In this document: in pieces, positions 42,903 through 52,120 of the stretch | Layout of the letters: every line of letters starts with the position of its first letter | Position numbering within the stretch: the stretch's first letter is position 1 | NCBI GenBank assembly: GCA_903909375.1 | Contig: CAIVVM010000051.1 | Coordinates: 62,001-126,000, forward strand | DNA: 64,000 nt | Reading direction: 5' to 3' | Source: an uncultured Alphaproteobacteria bacterium | Lineage (GTDB): Bacteria; Pseudomonadota; Alphaproteobacteria; Caulobacterales; Caulobacteraceae | Program-made: the position numbers and the translations under genes | Notes under the pieces: model-generated | What the model saw: the letters and a program-made list of their open reading frames with translations, nothing else | Databases searched by the model: none | What the model was told of the DNA's origin: nothing

Positions 42903-43487
42903 GTGATTTCGCGACCTTATATGCTCGCGGGAGCCTTCGCCGCGCTGGCCTTTGGCGCCATGGCGGCGCCTGCCGGAAAACCTGTACTGGCGAGCGACAT
43001 TCCCGTCGCCCATACGCCACCCGGACCTAACGGATGGGGGCGCACCTTCCCGGCGCCGGTGCTTGCGACGTGCACGGAGCCGTTGGTGAGCGGCGCGCCG
43101 GACCTGCGGGGGATCTGGCGTATCATCGACCACAATGGAAAGCCGCCCCAGAAGGGTGAGCATCTCTACAACTATGCCGAACGGATCGAGCAATGCGGCG
43201 ACCGGATTGTTGATATGGGTGGCGGGCAGATCGCCGACGCCAGGGCCGACGGGACCGAGAAGAACGCCGTGCGCGACGTATCTGTGCGCGACTTCAAGAC
43301 GCCGATCCTCGCCATCGCCAGCTATGAGAACGGCGTGTTCATCCTGCGTCCCAAGAGCCAGCCCGGTGTCGAGGTCCGACGGTGGCTTGACCCGGAGGGC
43401 CGGATGATCTGGACCCGGCCGGACTATGGCAGGATGCTGCTCGAACGCATCGGCGGACCTAACGACACCTACACCCGACCGGAATAG
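42903..43487 (+). CDS. Small exported protein, possibly lipocalin-like
   Basis: The GTG start has a strong ribosome site (GGAGGGA). The 194-residue product has a signal peptide (MISRPYMLAGAFAALAFGAM, cleavage near MAAPA). The mature part has LRGIWRIIDHNG, two cysteines (ATCTEP and EQCGDR), and alternating strands FILRP...VEVRRWLDPEGRMIW. The GxW start and beta-rich pattern are lipocalin-like, but no family was recognised with certainty. It stands between sulfatase 1 and the dehydrogenase on the same strand. It could bind a hydrophobic ligand in the periplasm. Confidence 0.6.
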   Translation: MISRPYMLAGAFAALAFGAMAAPAGKPVLASDIPVAHTPPGPNGWGRTFPAPVLATCTEPLVSGAPDLRGIWRIIDHNGKPPQKGEHLYNYAERIEQCGDRIVDMGGGQIADARADGTEKNAVRDVSVRDFKTPILAIASYENGVFILRPKSQPGVEVRRWLDPEGRMIWTRPDYGRMLLERIGGPNDTYTRPE

Positions 43488-43496
43488 CTACGGGCA

Positions 43497-44633
43497 ATGA
43501 GCATGCGGCCCTCAACGCTACCTGCCTCCGGTCTGCAACTCCGGTCACTGATCACGCCGGAGGGAGTCCTGGAGCTTTCGCTTGCGGATATCCCGGTTCA
43601 GGCCCCTGGAGATGGCGAAGTGCTTGTTCGCGTGCAGGCGGCGCCGATCAATCCCGGGGACCTTGGCCTGCTGCTGGGCCCGGCGGATCTTTCGACGCTG
43701 AAGAGTACAGTCGGCAAAACGACCGCGGTGATACCGGCTGCGCTGCTGACGGGGGTCAGGGGGCGGATTGGCCAGTCCCTCGCCGTTGGTGTCGAGGGTG
43801 CGGGGACCGTGATTGCGGCGGGGAGTGACGCAGCCTCCCAGGCGCTTGTCGGAAGGACAGTGGCGATCTTTGGTGGGGCGATGTTCGCCGAGTATCGCTT
43901 GCATCGTGCGGCCGATGTGCTGGTTCTGCCAGAGGGAACGGCGGCTTCCGAGGGCGCTTCAAGCTTTGCCAACCCCATGACCGCGCTCGGCATGATCGAG
44001 ACCATGCGTATGGAAGGTCATCGGGCGCTGGTGCATACAGCGGCGGCCTCGAACCTAGGTCAGATGCTGAATCGGATCTGCCTTCGCGACGACGTCCAGC
44101 TGGTGAACATTGTGCGCAGCGACGCGCAGGCTGGCCTCCTGAGGCAAATCGGCGCGCGACACATTGTGAATTCGGGAAGCCCAACCTTCGCGCAGGACCT
44201 TGTCGTGGCCCTGTCTGCGACGGGTGCGACCCTTGCGTTCGACGCCGTCGGCGGAGGCGGTCTGGCAAGCCAGATACTATCCGGGATGGAACGGGCACAG
44301 GCTGCCAGCGGTGGCTACAGCCGTTATGGATCAAGTGTCCATAAGCAGGTCTACATCTATGGCGGTCTTGCAACCGGGCCCACGGAGTTGCTCCGTGACT
44401 ACGGCATGGCCTGGGGTGTGGGAGGCTGGATCCTGACGGGGTTCCTGGCGAAGGCTGGTCCGGATCGTGTAAAGAGCCTGCGGCGACGGGTTGTCGACGA
44501 GCTGACGTCCACCTTTTCAAGTCAATACACGTCGGAAATATCTCTGCACGACGCGCTGCGTCCTGACGTGATCGCCGCCTATCACCGCAAGCGCACGGGC
44601 GAGAAGTACCTGATCAATCCTGCGCGATCATAG
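43497..44633 (+). CDS. Medium-chain dehydrogenase/reductase, quinone-oxidoreductase-like
   Basis: The 378-residue protein follows nine bases after the previous stop. The N-terminal GroES-like domain has VRVQAAPINPGDLGLLLG and GVEGAGTVIAAG. The nucleotide domain has ALVHTAAASNLGQMLNRIC, in which the usual GxGxxG is AxASNLG, so the cofactor site is of the diverged zeta-crystallin/enoyl-reductase type. Zinc ligands are not evident. It would reduce an enone or quinone with NAD(P)H. The place in the cluster suggests a catabolic step after import and desulfation. Confidence 0.78.
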   Translation: MSMRPSTLPASGLQLRSLITPEGVLELSLADIPVQAPGDGEVLVRVQAAPINPGDLGLLLGPADLSTLKSTVGKTTAVIPAALLTGVRGRIGQSLAVGVEGAGTVIAAGSDAASQALVGRTVAIFGGAMFAEYRLHRAADVLVLPEGTAASEGASSFANPMTALGMIETMRMEGHRALVHTAAASNLGQMLNRICLRDDVQLVNIVRSDAQAGLLRQIGARHIVNSGSPTFAQDLVVALSATGATLAFDAVGGGGLASQILSGMERAQAASGGYSRYGSSVHKQVYIYGGLATGPTELLRDYGMAWGVGGWILTGFLAKAGPDRVKSLRRRVVDELTSTFSSQYTSEISLHDALRPDVIAAYHRKRTGEKYLINPARS

Positions 44634-45025
44634 GTAACTTCCGGGCTCCACAGATCCAGGCCTCGCTCCAGTAACGATCTGTCAGTCAGTCCGCACGGGT
44701 CGCTTCGCGGCAATCTGAAAACCAGCGACCTTTCCAGTTTGGCGCACGCTTCCGGGAGAGGGCGAGGGGGAACTCGATAAGGTCTTCGGGGTCCAGCACC
44801 GCTGCAACTGCCGTATGCTGACGCGGTTGGCGGTCAGCCATCTCGAGGCCAGGCTCGTCGAGGCGAGCGTACCCGGTCTGGTTCGAGGCCCGAACTCACA
44901 TCGGGCGGTGCGCAAGGGATTTCTCCTGGCCGGAATTGTCACTACAGGAATCACGATTCCGATTGAATCGGAATTTCAGTTCACCTACCGTCGTCCAATA
45001 AAGATCGTTAAAACGGGGAGTAGAG
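44634..45025. other. Intergenic region with palindrome
   Basis: No convincing gene is seen in these 392 bases; a plus-strand open frame from 44815 has no family features and runs into the TonB receptor gene. The right half carries the 19-bp palindrome at 44956-44974 and AT-rich DNA likely to hold the receptor promoter. Confidence 0.55.
44956..44974. promoter_or_regulatory. Perfect 19-bp palindrome upstream of the TonB receptor
   Basis: ATTCCGATT and AATCGGAAT are perfect inverted arms around a single G, 52 bp before the receptor start. It has the size and symmetry of a TetR- or similar dimer operator. One arm recurs exactly at 40428 and partially at 42812. Confidence 0.55.
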
Positions 45026-47359
45026 ATGTCCTATCGAGCAATGGGTGAAAACCTGTTCGCCAGCACCGCCCTGGCGCTAGTCGCTTCCCTGATGGCGGCA
45101 TCTGCTACCCACGCTGCGGACGAGCCAGCGGAAGTGGAAACCCTGATTGTCACCGCCAACAAGCGGGCGGAGAACATCCAGGATGTTCCGATGTCGGTTT
45201 CCGCCGTGAGTGGCGACTATCTTGAGAAGGTCGGGATTGGCAACGTCACCGAACTCTCGCGCTTCGTTCCCTCGGTGAACATCACCCAGTCGAACAACAA
45301 CCGGAACTCGACCATATTCGTCCGTGGCATCGGTACGTCGGGCACCAACCCCGGTATCGAGTCCAGCGTCGGCATCTTCATTGACGGCGTCTATATCGTG
45401 GCCGCCGGCCCTATCCAGAGCAACCTCCAGGACATCTCCACGGTGGAAGTTCTGCGTGGTCCCCAGGGGACGCTCTACGGTCGCAACACGCCTGTAGGCG
45501 CCATCAACATCACCTCGCGGGAGCCGAGCCAGGACTTCGAGGCGATGGTGACCGTCAGGGCCGGCGACTACAAGGATCGCTCGATCGGCGGCTATGTCGG
45601 CGGCGGGATCACCGAAGACGTTTCCGCCCGCCTTTCGGTCTGGGCTTCCGGACGCGACGGGTACGAGAAAAATCTGTCGGGGCCCGAGGTCAACAACATC
45701 GACCAGTACGGCTTTCGCGGGCGCGTGAAGTGGCAACCCAATGACGGTCTGAAAGCGAACTTCATCGCCTACTATTCGTATATCGACTCGGCGTGCTGCA
45801 CGGCTGAGACGCTCAATGCGAGCGGCGTGGGCGGCATTGCCACGCCCGGGTTCCTGGCCGCGGCCGCCGCCATTGGCAGGCCTTTCCGGAACTTCGACGA
45901 CAAGGATCACATCGTCGATGACGACGCGCCGGGCGACAATACAACCAAGGTCTACGGAGCGTCGTTCACGGTCGACTATGACCTGCCGATGGACCACACG
46001 CTCACCTCGATCACGGCGTTCAACGGGTACGAGGACAATATCAAGAACCTGGCGGCCGACATGCTGCCGCAGGTCACGACAGTTCCCTTTGGCAGCAATC
46101 AGTTTCTACGCTCGGAAGGTTACAGCCAGGAATTCCGGATCACCTCTCCGCTGGAACAGCGCTTCAGTTACATCGCCGGAGTGTACCTTTTCTCGCAGGG
46201 GATCACTTACACCACCAGGACCGCGATTGGCCCGGACGCGAACCGCGTCCTTCCGCCCGCGCCCGGCCGCCGCTTTCAGGTCGGTGACTTCTCGACCTTC
46301 TACTACACCCAGGACACACGCAGCGCCGCCCTGTTCGGTCAGGCCACGTTCAAGCTGACTGACGTTTTCCGCCTGACGGGCGGTCTGCGCTACTCCAAGG
46401 ACAACAAAGACAGCTACCTGATCTCCGACGTGAACCCGACGGCGACGCCAGCCGCCCGCACCGTGTTTTCAGTTAACCGGTTAGGCGACGTCTCCCGCAA
46501 GGAGGACAAGGTTACCTGGTCGGCCGGGGCCCAGTTTGACGTCGCGCCGGATGTGATGGTCTATGCCCTGGCCGCGTCCGGTTACAAGACCGGAGGCTTC
46601 AACGCTCGCTCGGCTGCCGCAGGCGTTCCGGTCGAGTTCGGTCCAGAGACATCGCTGACCTACGAACTGGGCGTCAAATCGGTGCTGCTGGATCGCAAGC
46701 TGATCCTGAATGCCGACATCTACTCGATGAAGCTCAGCGACTTCCAGGACTCGGTCCTCAACCCGCTCACCGGCACGGGCTTCATCGTCTCGAACGCGGG
46801 CGACCGCCGTGTCCGCGGGGTCGAGGCCGATGCGACGCTTCGTCCGATACAGCCGCTGACGCTCAAGGCGACGTTGTCCTACATGGACTCCGAGTTCACG
46901 GACTACAGCGCCGGCCAGTGCAATAATCTGGGCTCGGTGCCGGTAGGCACCCGACCGGGGACCTGTAGCTTCACCGGCCTGACGCCCGCGCACAGCCCGG
47001 AATGGACCTACAGCCTCGTGGCGCAGTGGGAAGCCCCGCTGGGAGACACCGGGCTCGACTGGTACGTGAACGGCGACCTCAGCTATACGGACTCCAAGTT
47101 CCAGGAAGCGACCCTGGACCCGCGGTCGTTCCAGCCCTCCGTGACTTTGCTTGGCCTCCGTGCCGGGATCAGTTCGCCCAACGGCTGGCGAATCTCGGCT
47201 TACGGCAAGAACCTGACCGACGAAGCCTATTTCGTTCAGAAGACAGTGCAGCCGCTCAACGCCTTCATCTCAGGAGGCGGCACGGCAGCGGCAGCGGGAT
47301 TTGTCGGCTGGTATGCGCCGCCCCGGACCTACGGCGTCGAAGCCAGCATGAAGTTCTAG
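45026..47359 (+). CDS. TonB-dependent receptor of the sulfatase cluster
   Basis: The 777-residue protein has a signal peptide (cleavage near ATHAAD), a TonB-box-like TLIVTANKRAENIQ, a plug domain (SVSAVSGDYLEKVG, VRGIGTSGTNPGIESSVGIFIDGVYI, EVLRGPQGTLYGRNTPVGAINI) and a barrel ending in GVEASMKF. It is of the catabolic outer-membrane receptor type. The substrate is unknown, but two sulfatases and several GST-like genes flank it, so a sulfated or conjugated molecule is plausible. A palindromic site lies upstream; a hairpin follows its stop. Confidence 0.9.
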   Translation: MSYRAMGENLFASTALALVASLMAASATHAADEPAEVETLIVTANKRAENIQDVPMSVSAVSGDYLEKVGIGNVTELSRFVPSVNITQSNNNRNSTIFVRGIGTSGTNPGIESSVGIFIDGVYIVAAGPIQSNLQDISTVEVLRGPQGTLYGRNTPVGAINITSREPSQDFEAMVTVRAGDYKDRSIGGYVGGGITEDVSARLSVWASGRDGYEKNLSGPEVNNIDQYGFRGRVKWQPNDGLKANFIAYYSYIDSACCTAETLNASGVGGIATPGFLAAAAAIGRPFRNFDDKDHIVDDDAPGDNTTKVYGASFTVDYDLPMDHTLTSITAFNGYEDNIKNLAADMLPQVTTVPFGSNQFLRSEGYSQEFRITSPLEQRFSYIAGVYLFSQGITYTTRTAIGPDANRVLPPAPGRRFQVGDFSTFYYTQDTRSAALFGQATFKLTDVFRLTGGLRYSKDNKDSYLISDVNPTATPAARTVFSVNRLGDVSRKEDKVTWSAGAQFDVAPDVMVYALAASGYKTGGFNARSAAAGVPVEFGPETSLTYELGVKSVLLDRKLILNADIYSMKLSDFQDSVLNPLTGTGFIVSNAGDRRVRGVEADATLRPIQPLTLKATLSYMDSEFTDYSAGQCNNLGSVPVGTRPGTCSFTGLTPAHSPEWTYSLVAQWEAPLGDTGLDWYVNGDLSYTDSKFQEATLDPRSFQPSVTLLGLRAGISSPNGWRISAYGKNLTDEAYFVQKTVQPLNAFISGGGTAAAAGFVGWYAPPRTYGVEASMKF

Positions 47360-47368
47360 ACCTTCCTC

Positions 47369-47401
47369 GCCGGGAGAGTGCGTTCATCGCGGTCTCCCGG
47401 C
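47369..47401 (+). terminator. Hairpin between TonB receptor and sulfatase 2
   Basis: GCCGGGAGA (47369-47377) and TCTCCCGGC (47393-47401) form a perfect 9-bp stem with a 15-nt loop, 10 bp after the receptor stop, followed by TATTCC and not a real U-tract. It may weaken read-through into sulfatase 2 or serve as an mRNA stabiliser. Confidence 0.4.
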
Positions 47402-47431
47402 TATTCCAGATCGTAAAGGGAGTGGCGCGAC

Positions 47432-49084
47432 ATGCGCGGTATCCGGACAAAGTGCGCCCTTTTCGCCGTCACCGGCCTGGTGGCGTTGGGGTTGGGCGGA
47501 TCGACGCTGGCCCAGGCGCCGGCGAACGTCCCCGTTGGACGGACCCAGTTTGAAATCGGACCGCCGCGAGACGTCGTGTGGCAAAAGGGTCCGGCCGCAC
47601 CGCCCAAGACGCGGCGGCAGCCAAACATCATTGTCATCGTTGCAGACGACCTTGGCTACAATGACATCAGCTTCAACGGTGGGGGTGTTGCGGGCGGCAC
47701 GGTTCCGACGCCCAACATCGACGCTATCGGGCGTGAAGGGGTCAACTTCTCGCAGGCCTATTCAGGCCACGGCACTTGCGCGCCTTCGCGTGCCGCTCTC
47801 CTGACGGGCCGATACCCGACCCGCTACGGTTTCGAGTTCACGCCGACAAATCTGAGGTTCGCGCGTGAAGTACGCGCCCATCACTACGGGATTCGCAATC
47901 CGGTCTATTTCGCAGATCGCGAGAAGGACATCATCCCGGTGGCCCAGATGGGAGTACCGACCACCGAGATCATGCTGGGTCAGCTGTTGCAGGGCGTGGG
48001 GTATCACACCATCCAGCTTGGAAAATGGCACCTGGGCGAGTCACCGGAGTTCCAGCCACAGCGGCGCGGGTTCTCCGAGACCCTGGGCTTTACCAGTGGC
48101 GCCTCGATGTTCTTGCCGAAGACTGACCCGCGGGTTGTGAATTCGGTGCAGGGGTTCGATCCGATCGACATGAACCTGTGGAGCAGCCTGCAGTTCTTTG
48201 TGCGCAAGGACGGGGGCGAAGCCTTCCAGCCCAAAAAACACATGACCGACTATCTCACGGATGAAGCGGTTGCAGCCATTGAGGCGAACCGCAATCGACC
48301 GTTCTTCATGTACCTGGCCTATAACGCACCGCACACGCCGCTGCAGGCGACGCGCGAAGACTACGACGCACTGCCTTACATCGCCGACCATCGCCTTCGG
48401 ACCTACGCGGCCATGATTCTGGGTCTTGACCGCGGTGTGGGCCGGGTTCTGCAGGCGCTGCAGGAGCAGGGGATCGACAAGGACACGCTGGTCGTCTTCA
48501 CCACTGACAACGGCGGCGCCTACTACATAGGACTTGAAGAGATCAATCGTCCCTTCCGGGGCTGGAAGCAGACCTTTTTCGAGGGGGGGATCCGCGCGCC
48601 CCTGTTCATGAGATGGCCTGCCAGGATCCCTGCGGGCAGCACCGTGCGGGCTCCGGTCTCCCATTTTGACATTTTCGGCACGGCTGCGGGCGCCGCTGGG
48701 GCGCCGACGCCTCGGGATCGAAAGATCGACGGGGTTGACCTGATGCCCTTTGTGGACGGCCGGAAGACAGGACGCCCGCACGATCTGCTGTTCTGGCGGA
48801 CGGGACCCTATCGCGTGGTTCGGGCTGGCGACTGGAAACTGCAGGTCACCGAGCGCCCCGCAAAGGATTGGCTCTATGACCTGTCAAACGATCCTACCGA
48901 GCGCCGCAATCTTGCGGCGGAGCAACCGGAAAAGGTCGCCGAACTCAAGCGCCACCTGGCTCGTCACGACGCTGAACAGCTCAAGCCGCTATGGCCGGAG
49001 TTGGGGCAGTCGGCCGTGATGCTGGATCACTCGCTCATCCTTCCTCAGGTCGAGGCAGACGAATATGTCTACTGGGGGAACTGA
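47432..49084 (+). CDS. Secreted sulfatase 2 (formylglycine type)
   Basis: The 550-residue protein has a signal peptide (cleavage near STLAQA), metal-binding VADDLGYNDISFN, the signature CAPSRAALLTGR with C116 as the formylglycine cysteine, GKWHLGESPEF and TTDNGGAYYIG. Alignment by eye with sulfatase 1 shows long identical stretches (GHGTCAPSRAA, TPLQAT, RGVGRVLQ, FEGGIR), so the pair arose by duplication. The region after the signature differs most (TPTNLRFAREVRAHH versus TPAPPALGKSMRNFN) and may set different substrates. Confidence 0.9.
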   Translation: MRGIRTKCALFAVTGLVALGLGGSTLAQAPANVPVGRTQFEIGPPRDVVWQKGPAAPPKTRRQPNIIVIVADDLGYNDISFNGGGVAGGTVPTPNIDAIGREGVNFSQAYSGHGTCAPSRAALLTGRYPTRYGFEFTPTNLRFAREVRAHHYGIRNPVYFADREKDIIPVAQMGVPTTEIMLGQLLQGVGYHTIQLGKWHLGESPEFQPQRRGFSETLGFTSGASMFLPKTDPRVVNSVQGFDPIDMNLWSSLQFFVRKDGGEAFQPKKHMTDYLTDEAVAAIEANRNRPFFMYLAYNAPHTPLQATREDYDALPYIADHRLRTYAAMILGLDRGVGRVLQALQEQGIDKDTLVVFTTDNGGAYYIGLEEINRPFRGWKQTFFEGGIRAPLFMRWPARIPAGSTVRAPVSHFDIFGTAAGAAGAPTPRDRKIDGVDLMPFVDGRKTGRPHDLLFWRTGPYRVVRAGDWKLQVTERPAKDWLYDLSNDPTERRNLAAEQPEKVAELKRHLARHDAEQLKPLWPELGQSAVMLDHSLILPQVEADEYVYWGN

Positions 49085-49239
49085 GCGTCATAGGAAACAA
49101 ACAGTATTTTTCTCACCAGAAATCAGCTTCAGGACAAGCTAACTATCTGATTTATAAGATAAAATATTGGCATCTTTTCCAGAAATGTGATCGGCGTGGA
49201 TCGTGATTGTTGTGTTTGCGGGTGGCGGTGGAGAGCATC

Positions 49240-50445
49240 ATGATCGTCCCGCTTGATATCGATCAGGTCAGTCAGGCTGCAGACGCCCATCCGGGGCCCG
49301 GCGACGGGCCGTTCACGCTCTATGGCGCTTACGCCTCGTTCTATACCGGCAAGACGCGCAGCTATCTGCGCAAGAAAGGCATCGCCTTTGTCGAACGCCT
49401 TCCGAGCCATCACCGCTTCCGCCAGGAGGTGAGCCCGGCCGCGCGCTCCAAGCGGATACCCATCCTGGAGACCCCTGAGGGTTTCGTCATCCAGGACACC
49501 ACAGTGATGTTCGAATATCTGGAGCGCAGGTTTCCTGACCCGCCGGCCCTGCCGCCCGGCCCGCGTCAAAGGCTGGCGGCCTATCTGGTTGACCTTTTCG
49601 CCAGCGAAAACCTGAAGATCGCCTGGCATTTTCGCTGGGACTACCCTGAGCCTAACCGCCACTTCGTCGTTCGCGAGTTCGGCCGCAGTTTCAAGCCGCG
49701 CGGCACTGACGAGCTGCTTGACCACTACGGCAATGTGGTGGCCCGGCAGATGGATGGCCACCGCGCTGCGATAGGCATCACGCCGGACATGTTCCCGGCG
49801 ATGGAACAGATCTATTTCGACCTGCTCGACGCGCTTGAGGCTCATTTCACGGATCACCCCTACCTGTTTGGCGGCCTGCCGAGCGTGGGCGACTTTGGGC
49901 TTATGGGACCTTTGTTCGCCCATCTGGGCCGCGACCCGTGGCCCCTGCACCTGATGCAGCAAAGGGCGCCGCGCGTATTCCGCTGGGTGGAGCACATGAA
50001 TACGCCGGAAATCCAGTCGCCAGAGTTCTGGGATACGCCAATGGCCTATCTGCCGGACGACGAGGTCCCGGAGACGGTGCTGCGGATGCTGCGCACGTTC
50101 TGTGTGGATTATACGCCGATCTACAGCGCGACAGCCGAGCTCTTCAGCCAATGGTCTGCGGCCCATCCGCACTTCCCGGATAGGCAGCCAATCTCCGACA
50201 CCGACCAGGATCAACCCAGTCTAGGCAGGATTTCCGTGCCGCTGCGTGGCCACGAGATGAACATGGGCGCCCCGGCGCATTCTCTCTGGTTGCTGCAGCG
50301 AACCCTGGACTGGTTCGCCACGCTTTCGCCTGCTGACCGGGCCGCCTGTCAGGGAATGGTCCAGGACTGCGGAGCCGGGACCCTGCTGGCTACGCGGCTG
50401 GCTCGCCCGTTGACCCGGGTTGGCAACCGCCTCGCTGTGGCCTGA
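49240..50445 (+). CDS. Long GST-like protein, paralogue D
   Basis: The start at 49240 (MIVPLDIDQVSQA) has GGAG six bases upstream. The 401-residue protein has a GST thioredoxin fold (FTLYGAYASFYTGKTRSYLRKKGI, PILETPEGFVIQDTTVMFEYLE) and a GST-C-like helical domain (YLFGGLPSVGDFGLMGPL). The signature region is LFASENLKIAWHFRWDYPEP, a diverged form of GDEW..MFHxRW. It is the most distant and longest of four relatives. It begins a tight unit with the ordinary GST, another long GST and the acyl-CoA ligase. Confidence 0.72.
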   Translation: MIVPLDIDQVSQAADAHPGPGDGPFTLYGAYASFYTGKTRSYLRKKGIAFVERLPSHHRFRQEVSPAARSKRIPILETPEGFVIQDTTVMFEYLERRFPDPPALPPGPRQRLAAYLVDLFASENLKIAWHFRWDYPEPNRHFVVREFGRSFKPRGTDELLDHYGNVVARQMDGHRAAIGITPDMFPAMEQIYFDLLDALEAHFTDHPYLFGGLPSVGDFGLMGPLFAHLGRDPWPLHLMQQRAPRVFRWVEHMNTPEIQSPEFWDTPMAYLPDDEVPETVLRMLRTFCVDYTPIYSATAELFSQWSAAHPHFPDRQPISDTDQDQPSLGRISVPLRGHEMNMGAPAHSLWLLQRTLDWFATLSPADRAACQGMVQDCGAGTLLATRLARPLTRVGNRLAVA

Positions 50446-50456
50446 AGGACAACGCC

Positions 50457-51122
50457 ATGATCGACCTGCATTTCTGGCCGACACCCAACGGGTGGAAGAT
50501 CACCATCATGCTGGAGGAGGCCGGGCTGGCCTACCGGCTGGTTCCCGTAGACATCGGAAACGGTGGTCAGGACACGCCCGAGTTCAGGGCCATTTCACCC
50601 AACGGTCGGATGCCGGCCATCGTGGACCACGAGGGGCCGGGTGGCGAGCCGATTGCGATCTTTGAATCCGGCGCGATCCTGCAGTACCTCGGTGACAAGG
50701 CGGGGCGTTTCTATCCGGCGGAGCGACGGGCGCGCACAAGGGTAGAGGAGTGGCTTTTCTGGCAAAGCGCGGGGCTTGGACCCATGGCCGGCCAGGCCTC
50801 ACATTTCCGCTACCGGGAAGAGCGCATCGACTATGCGCTCAACCGCTATGTCAACGAGACCAGACGACTCTACGGCGTACTCAACAAGCGCCTGGCCGAG
50901 GCGGAGCATGTGGCTGGCGACTACTCGATCGCCGACATGGCCATCTGGCCCTGGACGCGCGGCTACAAGGGTCTGGGAATCGACCCGGCCGAATTCCCCG
51001 ACTTCTACCGCTGGTTCAAACAGGTTGGCTCGCGGGAGGCGGTCCAGAAGGGCTCGGCCATCGGCAAAGAGGCCTTCGCGCAAAGCCAGCGGGCCATGAT
51101 CAAACAAGAGGTGACCAAGTGA
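50457..51122 (+). CDS. Glutathione S-transferase (Nu/YfcG-like)
   Basis: The 221-residue protein has AAGGA before its ATG and is a normal-sized GST. MIDLHFWPTPNGWKITIMLEE and SPNGRMPAIVDHEGPGG are typical of YfcG/YghU-like (Nu class) enzymes, in which glutathione is held by a TPNG motif. ESGAILQYLGDKAGRFYP completes the N-terminal domain; GDYSIADMAIWPWTRGY is the C-terminal N-cap region. Likely activities are disulfide-bond reductase or conjugate cleavage. Its stop overlaps the next GTG (GTGA). Confidence 0.88.
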   Translation: MIDLHFWPTPNGWKITIMLEEAGLAYRLVPVDIGNGGQDTPEFRAISPNGRMPAIVDHEGPGGEPIAIFESGAILQYLGDKAGRFYPAERRARTRVEEWLFWQSAGLGPMAGQASHFRYREERIDYALNRYVNETRRLYGVLNKRLAEAEHVAGDYSIADMAIWPWTRGYKGLGIDPAEFPDFYRWFKQVGSREAVQKGSAIGKEAFAQSQRAMIKQEVTK

Positions 51123-52120
51123 GCGAACTCTATCGGATCTTCGGCTCTGAGATGTCGCCTTATTCAGTTAAGGTGCGCTCGTACTTTCGATACAAAGCCA
51201 TCCCCCACGTCTGGATCGCGCGGGGGCCGCAGAACGAAGAGGACTACAAGCGCTTCGCCAAGCTGCCGATCGTGCCGACGGTGGCGACGCCAGCGGACGA
51301 GGGGCTGCAGGATTCGACGCCGATCCTGGAGAGGGTGGAGGCCGAGGTTCCGGAACCGTCGATCCACCCTGCCGACCCGGTGCTGAACTTCCTCTCGGCG
51401 TTGTTCGAGGAATTCGGTGACGAGTGGGGCAACAAGCTGATGTTCCACCACCGCTGGTACGACGAGATCGACGCCAGGGCTTCTGCCCAGACCCTGGCTC
51501 GCCTGTCGATGCCCCGCGGTGACGACGCCGCGGTGGCCGAGCGGGCGGCGATGGTGTTCGCGCGGATGACCGGTCGCGGTCATTTCGTGGGCTCCAGCCC
51601 GGCGACCGCTCCGTTGATCCGCGACTATCTGAACGAACTGCTCGACCTGCTGGAGATCCATCTCGCTGATCGGGCGTATCTGTTCGGCGACCGTCCCGCC
51701 TTCGGTGACTTTGGCCTGGCGGCCCAACTCTATGAAGCTTCGGTGGACCCCACATGCGGCGGCATCATCCGGGCTCGGGCTTCGAAGGTGCTGGACTGGT
51801 GCTACCGGATGAATGAGCCGCGCAACGACGGGCCGTTCGAAACCTGGGAGAGCCTGGCGCCGACCATGACGCCTTTGCTGGCCTATTTGGGTCGCTACTT
51901 CTTGCCCTGGACTGATGCAAACAGCCGCGCGCTACAGACGGGTGCAGCCGAGTTCACCGTTGACCTGGCGGGCCGCGCCTATACTCAGCCCCCGCAAAAG
52001 TATCACGCCAAGTCACTGGCGGCGCTGCGGGCCCGTTGCGCCGGTGTATCGGACACCCGGCTGACCTCGATCCTGACCGACACCGGCTGCGCGCGCTGGC
52101 TAGAGGTGGTGTCATCGTGA
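51119..52120 (+). CDS. Long GST-like protein, paralogue C
   Basis: The start is a GTG overlapping the previous stop; a longer frame from 50750 runs through the YfcG-like gene and is not used. The 333-residue product has a GST N-terminal fold (SELYRIFGSEMSPYSVKVRSYFRYK, QDSTPILERVEAE), the signature FEEFGDEWGNKLMFHHRW, and RAYLFGDRPAFGDFGLAAQL. The C-terminus YHAKSLAALRARC..TGCARWLE resembles those of paralogues A and B. It overlaps the acyl-CoA ligase start by four bases. Confidence 0.76.
   Translation: MSELYRIFGSEMSPYSVKVRSYFRYKAIPHVWIARGPQNEEDYKRFAKLPIVPTVATPADEGLQDSTPILERVEAEVPEPSIHPADPVLNFLSALFEEFGDEWGNKLMFHHRWYDEIDARASAQTLARLSMPRGDDAAVAERAAMVFARMTGRGHFVGSSPATAPLIRDYLNELLDLLEIHLADRAYLFGDRPAFGDFGLAAQLYEASVDPTCGGIIRARASKVLDWCYRMNEPRNDGPFETWESLAPTMTPLLAYLGRYFLPWTDANSRALQTGAAEFTVDLAGRAYTQPPQKYHAKSLAALRARCAGVSDTRLTSILTDTGCARWLEVVSS

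Noticed and set aside
44815..45048. 77-codon plus-strand frame upstream of the TonB receptor
   Set aside because: It overlaps the receptor start out of frame, spans the palindrome, and has no family features.
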